Of a DNA stretch of 64,000 nucleotides, positions 53,120-62,639 are shown in pieces; the stretch's first letter is position 1; every line of letters begins with the position of its first letter. A model generated the notes under the pieces. That model saw nothing but the letters and a program-made list of their open reading frames with translations. It ran no database searches and was not told the origin of the DNA. The position numbers and the translations under genes are program-made. This stretch comes from Lethocerus indicus (Eukaryota > Arthropoda > Insecta > Hemiptera > Belostomatidae), in the NCBI GenBank assembly GCA_019843655.1, contig JACDQD010000003.1, positions 35,597,282 through 35,661,281 on the forward strand. The letters are read 5' to 3'.

Positions 53120-54280
53120 AAAAAAATTATCTCGGGCGATATTAATGACATCCAACCCCTTATATCCGCGTTTTGGACTTTATTGTTCTGGAATTCTGGA
53201 GTTCCATCAGCTCTCTCATCGATTGAAATCGTTTAAAAACTTGTGCATCTTGTTCTTCACTAACCGAAGAGTACTTAAACTAATACCTAGTTGGAGTTCC
53301 AGTCTGGTTCTCTGTATAACCGAAAAACTGAAACCGAGTACTGAAACCGGTATTTTGAAAACTTACAAAACCGACGGATCAGAATAAATTTTGTAACTCG
53401 TTACGATCTCGTAACCGTAATTGTAGTGACATTAAATATATAATTTTCTAAATGTATATGCTTAAATATTATAGTACATTGGTCTTGAGTTTTTTAAAAT
53501 TATTGGAGTGATGATCGTAAAAAATTTACAATAAAAACCCGAAAACTTTCAATTACAGAATTCCATCGGACTGAACGATAGCAGCAGTTGATAGAGTCTA
53601 GAAAGATAGTAATTAATTTATTTATTATAATTGCCCTTTTATAGCTGTGTAAGTCGAGAACAATTACGCCCCCCCCCCAACCCCTACGTGTTGTATCTAC
53701 AGGTTAAGAGCTATTATTTCGGTAAAACCCCCCCCGTTAACGTAGACCTTTTTTTTTTTTTCAGGGTTAAATCCTCGGTTAAAAGGGTTAAAGGGCGTGT
53801 AGGGTGGGTTGGGGTTTGTAAAGGTGAATAAAACCCGGCTTTTAATATTGGATTAGAGCCGTTTATTTAGTCCGTTTTTTTGTGTGCTGTTTTTTTTTTT
53901 TTTTTTAGATTCAACCACGAGGAGACCGCACTTACGGAAAAGAGGGGCGGGGGCGGGGGCGGGGAACGTCGTCATCAAAGGGCTCAAAGGGTGGGGATTT
54001 GGTTGAGGGGGGATGTATGTGTAGTAGGGATGCGGTTTCCACCTGTTGTATCCACCCCTTCCCACACGTACACACACACATATATATATACACCCACATG
54101 TGTAGATTATGGGGGGGGGGCGCCCCTTAATTAGTGAACAGACCGCAATAGCAAATACCGCAGATACCGCCGAAATTCAACAAATTCAATCGGCTTTTCC
54201 CTTCGATACGAGGCGCGGGTTTTCTAACTACGAAAACGTAACGAAATTCGTTAATTTAACCCGTATATTTCGTACGGGGT
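53120..54280. other. Unannotated stretch with two strong pyrimidine-tract acceptors
   Basis: T-runs followed by CAG at 53763 and TAG at 53908 look like 3' splice sites, but the frames after them run into G-runs or CA/TA repeats. A stretch at 54136-54280 reads as an ordinary-looking open frame (EQTAIANTADTAEIQQIQSA ...) with no ATG. No gene model could be made. Confidence 0.25.
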
Positions 54281-54562
54281 GAATAGTTTCAACTATCGAC
54301 TTCAACCCGTTAATTCAACCCGAATAGTCGGATCATTTTTTGCAATTTTATTACTGACGGGTTTGGCGTTAAAAATTCAGATTACGCAAATTGAAAGGGG
54401 GGGGGTGAGAGTCAGCGGAAAAGTGTTTTTTTTTTTATTTTATTTTTCGCACGTCATAAAAGGAACCCACCCCGTAGCAATTGGCGGTTTTCACACGAGA
54501 ACAATTCCAGTCTAAGGGTTGAAAAGATCCGTAGGCCAGATGCGTCTAATGGACGGGCAAGA

Positions 54563-54700
54563 GATGAACTTCAGGGGGTGGAACTTGAGAATATGTATGT
54601 TGTGAGGTCATGGGGGTGGATTGTGTGGTTAGAAACATACCCCGGAGGGGGGAAGTAGCATTAAGGATGGTACGGAAGGACTTTTAAGGACTGAAATTTA
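54563..54700 (+). repeat. Dispersed repeat, copy 2 (pair with 17897-18042)
   Basis: GATGAACTTCAGGGGG, TATGTATGTT, GGGTGGATTGTGTGG, GAAACATACC, AAGTAGCATTAAGGATGGTA and GGACTTTTAAGGACTGAAAT, in the same order as the 17.9-kb copy. Confidence 0.55.
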
Positions 54701-55398
54701 CGTTCCAGTAACGGCCTTAAGGGTAGAAATTTTCTCTTTTAAGCCGATTCTTTTGTCTGGTATGGGGTAGAAAGGGTTCGAATAACGGCGGCGTACCGAA
54801 CATTATTTTACTCGAAGATTTCAACCAAATTCCGACATGAGACGAGCCCCAATTAGCCAGAAAATAAAAACAGGTTTTTATTACAGTTTCGTTCAATTTT
54901 GACCGTGAATCGCGTTTTAATGTAACATTCGGCAAACTGTAATGGGGTTGGGGTGGGGTTTAGGAAAATATCGATCATTGGGGGGGGTTGGGGGTTGGTA
55001 CTCACATATCAAATTTCCCAGCGAAAAGCAGGCCCCACCAACGTATGAGGAAATGTAGCCCCAGAGTTTCAGCCCTGAGGGGTGGTTGGGGGTGGGGGGC
55101 TATTAGGTAAATTAGAATTTGTCATGGAGTTTGTGTGTGCTATGGGGTGGGGTGGGGTGGGTTGTGCGCTACAAGAAGTGTTCTTTGTACGTACATAATT
55201 ACCGATAGTATCCCTTAGCAACACGCCCTGTAACCACCACCCCACCCCCCAACCAACAAGATGTCACATTTTATTAGTGTAATTATACGGGGGCTGCCCT
55301 GCCCCCCCTTCCAATTTGGCTCGGCGCTCGCTAATTGTAGAAGCCGCGCGACGTTGCAACCCCCTACACGTAGGGGCGGTTTTCTGTTTTCCTGAGGG

Positions 55399-55440
55399 GT
55401 TGTTGTTGGTGGTGGTGGTGGGGGGGGGTGGGGGGGGGGT
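55399..55440 (+). repeat. GTT/GGT repeat and G-run, candidate G-quadruplex
   Basis: A GTT/GGT trinucleotide series merges into GGGGGGGGTGGGGGGGGG (55421-55440). Confidence 0.65.
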
Positions 55441-56135
55441 CAGGACGAATGTTACTCAAGAATATGACGACGGAACCTAATTATAATTGTATTTAACCTC
55501 CCCGTGTACCTGTTATGTGTACACGGCGGTGTACCCGTCCACTAGATTGCTTAATAAAGAACTTTCATCAAAAGACAGCTCTCTTTCATATTTTTTTTTT
55601 GTCAGTATTTCTCATTTTGATGCCATTAGGTGGCCCTTAATGGTTGGGGCGGGGGGGGCGGGGGCTGATAGCCCGGGGCCGTTCATAAATATTTTAACTC
55701 CTCCTGGGGGCGGCCCTGGAAAGCGCGTTAAAAAAAAAACCCCCGTTTTTGAGGAATTATGAAAGTCTTCCGAGAAGCCCGAGGTGTTATATATACATAT
55801 TCCCCCCTCAATTTCTTGAAATTTATGGCTTTTTATTTTTATCGCTATCGAGGGTTTTTTCTTTTTGGTCGGGGGTTGTGGTATATTAGGCCCGTTTGCC
55901 TCCGGGGTGTGAGCTATAACACTTTTTTATACGTAATAATATTTCAAAAGAAATTTTCTGAAGCCTCTATATTCGGAAATTTTTCAGTACAATAAAATAT
56001 GTAAGTAGCCACCGAAATTTCTCTAATTAGACCGGGTTTAATTCTTCAACGTTTTAGGCTCAACTTAGGGGTGTACAGCAAAGTCCAACTTGAGGATGGA
56101 CCCCCCCCCGAACACTTCAGGCTTTCTCCATAAAC

Positions 56136-56310
56136 ATGTTCATTTCGGGGAAAAGTGTAACTCACTTTGTGACACTTGTGTACCGAATATGGGAGAATTG
56201 GGGCGAAATTTTTGAAATTTCAAAAATTTCGATTTTTCAACCCCCCTTTCAGGGGCGACTGTTACTCACTTTTGACCGAATATGGGCGAAATCTTATGAC
56301 TTTTTTTTAA
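56136..56310 (+). repeat. Dispersed repeat without minisatellite (pair with 4905-5128)
   Basis: CATTTCGGGGAAAAGTGTAA, CTCACTTTGTGACACTTGTG, ACCGAATATGGG and TTCGATTTTTCAACCCCCCT, TTCAGGGGCGACTGTTACTC match the two-unit repeat at 4905-5128. The CCTAAAAACC minisatellite is absent here. Confidence 0.65.
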
Positions 56311-56750
56311 TTCATCCAAGTGGAAAACCTACCCTTTATACCCTTTTATTCGCCGTTTTGGCCGTTATTCGGGGGCGGTACATCCGGGCGTACCTAACGT
56401 CGGGGGTGGGGTGTGTGGATATATACAGCGGTATACGCGGGGTACTACAAACACGTGGACCGTGGAAATAAAAACACCGTGTTTCCGTTCGGGGTGGGGG
56501 TGGGGGTGGCTTGTTTTGGGCCTATCGGTAGTCAATTTTGGTCTCCACCACCCACCCCCACCCACACACCATATCACCCCTTCAAATATAAATTGGCGGC
56601 CCGGGGAGCAACAATGGTGAGAGGCTGGAGGTCGCTACCCCGCCCCCCTCCTCCCTATTAATTTGTTAAACGATCCCCATTGAAGTATGGGGCTGGTGTA
56701 CAGCAGGGATATTGTTCGGGGCGCGGATTCTATTTGGGCGGTTCTGTGTT

Positions 56751-56771
56751 CGTGTGTGTGTGTGTGTGTGT
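56751..56771 (+). repeat. (GT)n microsatellite
   Basis: About ten GT units. It encodes the poly-Val-Cys segment of an unsupported open frame. Confidence 0.85.
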
Positions 56772-57251
56772 AGATGAAGGGTGGGGGGGGGCGCCCCCTG
56801 TTTGTCCGCCGCGGCGCCCCCCCCCGTTGTCGACGACGCCCGGTTGTTGCTCTCTCGGCGGTCTCTATATTTGATGGCCCCCCCCCCTGGAAGTGGCGGG
56901 GGGGGCGCCGTTAACCGGTGAATATTTTGTGAATTATGCAGCCGTTTCTACTGCGGGGAGAGGGGGGGGGGCCGCCTCTCCCCATAACGGGCTTTATGAA
57001 AACCAACCCCCCACCCCCCCCCTAACAGGCCGCCGGAAATATTGTCCGCAGCTGCATGCAGAACAGAGCGGTGCAGTAAACATTCACTGCCTATTCTTTG
57101 ACGGCGATTGAATTTATTATAAACCAATACGGAAATAGGTTCTAGAAAGAAATAGGTTCATCACTATTGAGAGTAGAACTCGCGGCTTTAAGTTTGGATG
57201 AACTAAAAAAAATCAACTTTTGTAGAAGCTCCTCTCCTTTTATTCAATTAC

Positions 57252-57300
57252 AAATTTTTCATTTGAACGATAATAATAGGGTAGTTCAATTGAAAAATAT
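57252..57300. repeat. Inverted repeat, 15-bp arms
   Basis: ATTTTTCATTTGAAC and GTTCAATTGAAAAAT flank a 15-bp AT-rich loop, with one mismatch. It can form a hairpin. Confidence 0.7.
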
Positions 57301-57334
57301 CATTCATCTGTGCCCTAATGTTCTGTAGGTTCCA

Positions 57335-57354
57335 TATAAGAACCTGTTCTTATA
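57335..57354. repeat. Near-perfect palindrome, 9-bp arms
   Basis: TATAAGAAC and GTTCTTATA surround a CT spacer. The inner AGAAC/GTTCT halves resemble nuclear-receptor half-sites, but the spacing is 2, not the usual 3. Confidence 0.7.
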
Positions 57355-57369
57355 CGAATCTATATAAGG

Positions 57370-57642
57370 GTGGTTGTCCACGTCCCTTGTATCGATTTGA
57401 ATGCAATCAAGGCTAATAAAGCTAATAAAAGCTACAACCGGAAGACTCATGAGGATTCATTGTACCTTCTGAAAGGGCTGAAGAAGAGGGGGGTTGTTGA
57501 GGTAAGAAGAGAAACACAGGAGAGAAGGGAGGGTTCCTATTCTAATTTACCGACATTCATGTCCTTTTACGATCAATGGAATGTCCGACGGGAACGCTGT
57601 TTTATTAGTTATTATAGTGTTGTAGGGGCTGCAAAAAGATAG
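57370..57642 (+). CDS. Candidate exon or small ORF, unknown protein
   Basis: A 90-codon open frame without low complexity. It begins with GTG, so there is no start codon, and its left edge is just the previous in-frame stop. The first part reads VVHVPCIDLNAIKANKANKS, then YNRKTHEDSLYLLKGLKK and RGVVE. There a consensus donor, GAG|GTAAGAAG, occurs at 57502 exactly between codons, giving a 44-codon candidate exon. Beyond it the frame stays open with VRRETQERREGSYSNLPTFM and ends at a TAG. The composition (Lys, Asn, Leu) is more protein-like than any other frame in the window. No acceptor of good quality lies just upstream (GTTCTGTAG at 57329 is possible). No domain is recognised. A hairpin and a palindrome lie immediately upstream. 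Confidence 0.25.
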   Translation: MVVHVPCIDLNAIKANKANKSYNRKTHEDSLYLLKGLKKRGVVEVRRETQERREGSYSNLPTFMSFYDQWNVRRERCFISYYSVVGAAKR

Positions 57643-57649
57643 GGGTAAA

Positions 57650-58990
57650 AATCTTCCGATAGAGCCCGATCGCTGGGGGTGTTTTCAAAATATATGTTTT
57701 CAAAATAGAAGAAAAAAAATCCTCCTATTTACGGCTGCCGGCTTAAGTTTCGGCCCTCTGTATTGGACTGGAATCGGGGTTGTCGGTTAGGGGATGGAAC
57801 GGTGAGGGATGTAGGGGGAGGGGGTGTTTTGGGGGTTGGAGTAATAAAGAAGTAGAGATACAGAGGAATAGAATAGGCAGAGTTATGACTGTTGTTGATG
57901 ATGGGGCAGGGGGTGAGTTTATCGTTAATTGTATGTGGACCCCACAACCCCCTTAAGTCCTCGGCCCTTGAAACATCCCTCGTGTAAAACTCAATAGGAA
58001 GTGATCTACAGATAAAGCACTTGCCCACCAGAGAGAGAGAGAGATAACGCCCTCCTCAAGATGTGTGTAGGGGATGAAGGGCCTCCGTTCTATTTTAGTC
58101 ATCCTCTAGCCCTTTTAATGGCAATGTATTAGCTGACTATGATTCTTATGATCTTCGACGAGAATTTCGACGATGGAAAGTATTCGGTATCGCGCTTAGT
58201 ACAAGCAACTAACGGGGGGCGGTGGTGGGGGTTTAAAATATTCATAGCTGCAGGTATCAAATAATAAATTTCGAGTTCTCTCAAAGTGCTGGGGGGTTGG
58301 GGCAGGGCCACCTCATGAGATATTGACTACCGGAGCCGGGGCGGCCCCGGGCCCCCCCCCTTCAAATAAAGTAAACTTAATAAGACCACACACCGGTGGC
58401 GTAGACGGCCGAAATTTTCTTAACAAGCGGCTGGAAAATGAAAATTCAGGAGCGCCACCCCCCCTCCCCTCAAAGGCAGGCCGTGAAGTCGTTGGGGGGA
58501 CCCAGCTACCACTACCCCCCTACCCCTCGGAGCACCGTTAATATTTAATAACGGACTGAGAATTTCAGGAGGGGCCGCCTGCTAAGGGGGTGGGGTAGGT
58601 GAGGCAGGGCGCCACCCGCCCCCATACCGCCCTCCCACGACTCCTCGGTTAATCTGCGGGACTTAGTTAACCCCGTGACGGCTAGGCTTCAGACCCCCGC
58701 CCCCGCCCCAGCCCCCAGCGCGCTTTACCGGCGTTAAGCATAAGGAAGTAGGGCCCTCCCCGCCCTTAACTCTAAGCAGTATATAAATGTAACCGAGCCG
58801 TATTAGCGGGAGAGAGATTGTGCCGGTTGAGAGGACCGTTATTGCCTGGGACGTTGCTCGTGCTGCCGCCTCCAACCCCCAACCCCCAACCCCAAACCGC
58901 CCCGTACAAGGGTTCACCTCGGCGTTCGATAATACTATTAGTGAGGCCGTACCCTAATCTTGTAAGACATGCGCATTCCGATACCAGATA
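57650..58990. other. Unannotated stretch
   Basis: A GA tract (58031-58044) and C-tracts separated by AA at 58873-58895 (candidate minus-strand G-quadruplex). Open frames on both strands are short and mostly proline/glycine-rich. No gene seen. Confidence 0.4.
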
Positions 58991-58995
58991 CATAC

Positions 58996-59153
58996 AATAT
59001 ATATCGGCAACTAAGTCATTGCGGGGCGGGGGGGTTGTTTCGTCGCTGGACGGAGACGGGGCGCTATTTGTATTTTTACTCACGTTTACATCTTTAAACC
59101 TATTAAAATAGAGTATTTTTTCTGAAATGCGCAAAATCCGCAATTATTTACTT
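58996..59153 (-). mobile_element. Family C mariner-like MITE, both ends present
   Basis: One end is TCGGCAACTAAGTCATTGCG. The other, on the opposite strand, is TTGGGTTGGCAAGTAAATAA followed by TTGCGGATTTTGCG. TA flanks lie on both sides. The length is only ~158 bp. Internal GTTTCGTCGCTGGACGGAGA matches family C in reverse. These ends are the best match in the window to a mariner-type TIR. Confidence 0.7.
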
Positions 59154-59154
59154 G

Positions 59155-59552
59155 CCAACCCAATATGTATCCACCGTTTTGCAAATCGATAACTCGCAAA
59201 CAAATCGACGGAGTTTCTCTCATTGTTGGTAGTGTTATAGTGTTGTAGTTGGGGTAATTGTGCCATAAAAATGTATGTATGTAAATGGCACAGTCGCAGG
59301 ATAGTCAGTGTTTTCTGTCAGTTGTGTACCTTGTTGTACTCGAGTGAACGTGGCCGGCGCAATTTAACGGCGGTTCAAAAGGGCAATTCTTGGGGGATGT
59401 TAATGGTGACCATTTCGCCTGCAGTGTGATATATCTTTAAGTCGGACTTTAAGCTACAGTTTCACCCAAAAATTGGGGCAAGTCCGTCAATTAGTTCTCG
59501 AGTTGTGGACTGTTAAACGGTGGATACATTTTTTTGGACCACTCTGTATATA
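59155..59552 (+). mobile_element. Family D mariner-like MITE, left tip missing
   Basis: TATGTATCCACCGTTTTGCA, AATCGATAACTCGCAAACAA, then AAGTCGGACTTTAAGCTACA, TTCACCCAAAAATTGGGGCA, GAGTTGTGGACTGTTAAACG and GTGGATACATTTTTTTGGAC, CACTCTGTATATA. The right end is complete and flanked by TATA. The left end lacks about 18 bp and abuts the family C copy. Confidence 0.7.
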
Positions 59553-59559
59553 TGCATTT

Positions 59560-60720
59560 TTACGTATCCTGGCTTGAGGGGCGAGGGTGAAATGAATTTT
59601 AAGGGGGGCGGTCAATCGACACTAAGACTTAGTTGAACAATTTAAATGTAAATATACAGGTCGTCCCGATATACAGTTTATACGAGCGATTTTCCCGGGA
59701 CGCGTTCCCGGTCCCGTATCCCACCCCCACCCCCGCAGTTCCAATTAAACGGGGACGCCATCCCTTGTGTAGCCCCTCTGGCTCCTGGATTGGGGGCAAG
59801 ACGAAATAGATGATAAATAAGAAGGGTTAGTTGGCGTAAGGGCGGATGAGACAGAGAGAGGGGGTAAGTGTTGTGCAGGGGGGAGGATTTGCGCTCCGCC
59901 CGATTACTCCATTAAAGTCGGCTACGCATTACCTGGCTCTGAGGTAATAAAGGTGGTGGTAGTGGTAGGGCCAGGCCCTATTAAATTGTCCAACCCTTTG
60001 ATTCAATACCCCCGATCGCCACTGCCAAATCGGGGCACCCGCATTATAACAATGTAAAGCAGGTCTCGTTCACTTTTTAACTTCATTTAGCGCCCATAAT
60101 GGGGTGGTACATCTTCCTGGTGAGGTGTACAGGGGCAAAGAGATTATTTTTCTTTATCATTTCTGGCCCAGGAACCATTAATTATGGAAGAAGGGTAAAA
60201 TTAGTTTGTGGGATAATATTCGTTCGGTTGGGGTGACAAATGGGAGCCGTCTTTTTCATTATATTCTTTCTATCTTCCCTTAACTGCTTTAGCGTCAAGT
60301 CTTCAAGTCCCAAGATGTCGAAGATGTCGTCCCAGGATTAGGAAAGGTTCCCGGTGTAAGAAGGAACAGGTTCGGCGTTTAAAATCAATATAGAACCGGG
60401 CTATGGGCTTTGGAGGAAGAGAGGGAATACTGGGAAGAGAGGGAATACTGGATGATATGAAGAAGTCGTCCCCCAGGATATAGGGTAGTTTGGAGAGCGC
60501 TTGAGAATTGGGATTATTTGCGGGAAGGGTTTTTCCCTCCCACCCCCCACCCCCCCACAGAGGTCCGCCTGACTCCGGAAGGGTTTTTTTCACCCCCTAG
60601 AATCTAAAAATGAGCGTCACGAGGAATTATAATGTATAACTCAATTATTTACAACAGCAGTGCAGGCGACAGTGAAAGTGCACTTTAGGGGCGGTGCACG
60701 AAAGGCCGATCCGAAGTGAC
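59560..60720. other. Unannotated stretch
   Basis: Mostly unique DNA, including a 17-bp purine-rich tandem (GAAGAGAGGGAATACTGG twice, 60415-60451) and C-runs at 60537-60560. The 96-codon minus-strand frame at 60303-60593 overlaps this tandem and is unsupported. Confidence 0.4.
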
Positions 60721-60730
60721 GATTGGCGGC

Positions 60731-60845
60731 GAAAGTAATCGACATTTCGACCTTTCGGAATTAATTTTATTCCGTTCAAAAAACGAACTTTAACCGGTAT
60801 TTAACCCGTCGACGCCGCCACTTTTCAACGGCTAATTCCCCCTTA
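60731..60845 (+). mobile_element. Family B MITE-like copy, right end lost
   Basis: GAAAGTAATCGACATTTCGA, CCTTTCGGAATTAATTTTAT, AAAACGAACTTTAACCGG and GCCACTTTTCAACGGCTAAT, TCCCCC. A family D left end follows at once. A scrap of the missing B right part (GACCGAAATACAACCTTATC) appears at 61053. Confidence 0.6.
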
Positions 60846-60851
60846 AAAACT

Positions 60852-60985
60852 GAGCGGTCCAAAAAAATGTATCCACCCTTTGACCGTCCACAACTTGCGG
60901 ACCGATCGACGGAATTGTGTCTAATTTTCGTTGAAAGTGTAGCTTAAAGTCCAACTTAAAAGATATCACAGCACGAACCACTCAC
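60852..60985 (+). mobile_element. Family D mariner-like MITE, left half
   Basis: GAGCGGTCCAAAAAAATGTA, TCCACCCTTTGACCGTCCAC, AACTTGCGGACCGATCGACG, AGTGTAGCTTAAAGTCCAAC, TTAAAAGATATCACA. It probably lies within the family B copy, because B sequence resumes near 61053. Confidence 0.65.
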
Positions 60986-61079
60986 TGGAACGTTTTCGGT
61001 CGGATATTCGCACGTGAATGTACGACGTATTCTTTCCGAAGAACTTCGTCGAGACCGAAATACAACCTTATCAAAACCG

Positions 61080-62380
61080 ATCTTAAAACGAGCCCCAAAC
61101 GATTTTTTTTCCCCCAAATCAAATTAAAGACATTTTTAAAATCCGGGTCCTCCACGCATTTTTTTTTGGGGAGGCGTTGATATTCAACCGCCGGCAGAAG
61201 GGAGAATTTCCACCGTTGGGGACGGAAGGGTGAGGGTAGGGAATTATTCGGTCTCCGTTGGCTGGGTGGGGGGGGGGCAGGATTTCGGAGAAATAAAGTG
61301 ACTCGAATTCAAATTAACCGAAACCCACCGCGTGTGAGATTATTCCGAGTGGGCCCCGTTAGGAAGAGTCGATTTGAAATGCATATCGTACTCTGGGCCG
61401 TGCGGGGGCGTGGGGGCCCGTGGCACCTTACTGTCGTCGGTTGGGCCGAGGTTCATTGTTTCGTTCCTCTCCTGGAAAAGGAAGGGACGCCTTCGGAACA
61501 GCTGGCGGGGCCCCCGCATATGCAAATCCTCTGTGGAAAAGTCTGAAGCTGTGACATAGGTGCCCCCCCCCGCCGAATTTTGTATGGGGGGAGGGGGGAC
61601 AATCGAAATACGATGTGTCCTCTGTCTCTCCTGCGACCTCCACCCCCATCCGATATAAACCCATTAGCTGGCGGGGGGGATGGTAACCCACCCACCCGCA
61701 AGTATTAGCATACACGTCGCGCGTATTTTCACGCCTTACTCCTCCTTCCCACCCCCCCCCTCGTGTACTTCTCCGACCTCGCATCAACCCCCCCTCGTTC
61801 CCCACATCCCCGTGACGACACTTCTCGCAAATTTCAATATACGCCCCGTACGTGGTCCTGAGGGATAAAACCGGGGTTTTGTTTGGCAACCACCCTCCCC
61901 CTCTCACCCCTCATGCACTCTTTTCGCACGAACCCCGCCGCCTCCGTTAGGCGAAAATCCGAATTCCATTACCCCACCCCCCCTCCTCCTCCGCCGCCCA
62001 TTCATCCCTTATGCTTCCACTCCACCCCCACCCCCCCTCCATTACGTAAATTCTACAAAGGGACTTAGTTTTCTCGGTCTCGCGCCGAATTATATACCAG
62101 AGGAGGCTTTTTATTTTTTTGAAAATTCGCGGATCCAAATAATTTTATTTATATGACTAAACCCCCCCCCCCCCCCAACACACACACGTGGATACGGGCG
62201 GGGAATCTTATATTAGGCGTCTTGAAATGGGGGGGAGGGGCCTATCTGTCGCGAAAAATACGATGATATCCCGAGGGAACCTTTTATCAATTTACCCCGG
62301 GGTGGGGGTGGGGTTTCAGATCCCGCCAAAACCGAGATCACTATCACCGGAACTATTACACCCCTTTTTGTCGTCAAACT
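61080..62380. other. Unannotated stretch
   Basis: C- and G-runs throughout. The 159-codon minus-strand frame at 61428-61907 is glycine/proline-rich and overlaps several others, so I do not support it. No gene seen. Confidence 0.4.
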
Positions 62381-62482
62381 ATGACAGTGGATAAAATTCC
62401 AGCAAGTTTCCAGCTCTCAATTTTCCAGCGTTTCCAGCGATCTGAGCGGACGTCCGGACGCGCCAATACGAGAAGAAGTGAC

Positions 62483-62560
62483 TTACGTCACAACGGTGAC
62501 GTCATACCGCTGCACGCACGTCAAAATTCATTGACGGGCGGGCCGCCGTACGCTGACGTT
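62483..62560. promoter_or_regulatory. Cluster of CRE-like sites
   Basis: Within 78 bp lie TTACGTCA (62483), the full palindrome TGACGTCA (62497), CACGTCA (62517), TGACG (62532) and TGACGTT (62554). Such spacing resembles CREB/ATF-bound regulatory DNA. No transcription start or gene was recognised close by. The open frame at 62381-62563 crosses it. Confidence 0.4.
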
Positions 62561-62601
62561 TAATTTCCGTATCCGGTCGATTGATGGACTGGTATGGTTG
62601 T

Positions 62602-62620
62602 GGGGGTGGGGGTGGGGGGG
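62602..62620 (+). repeat. G-rich tract, candidate G-quadruplex
   Basis: G-tracts of 5, 5 and 7 bases separated by T, long enough to supply four tracts. Confidence 0.5.
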
Positions 62621-62639
62621 TTCATTCCTCCCCCTCTTT

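Noticed and set aside
53145..53387. 80-codon frame with ordinary composition
   Set aside because: No domain, no convincing splice sites and no long-range match; chance cannot be excluded.
57335..57354. Steroid-hormone response element
   Set aside because: The half-sites resemble AGAAC/GTTCT but the spacer is 2 bases, not 3, and no target gene is known.
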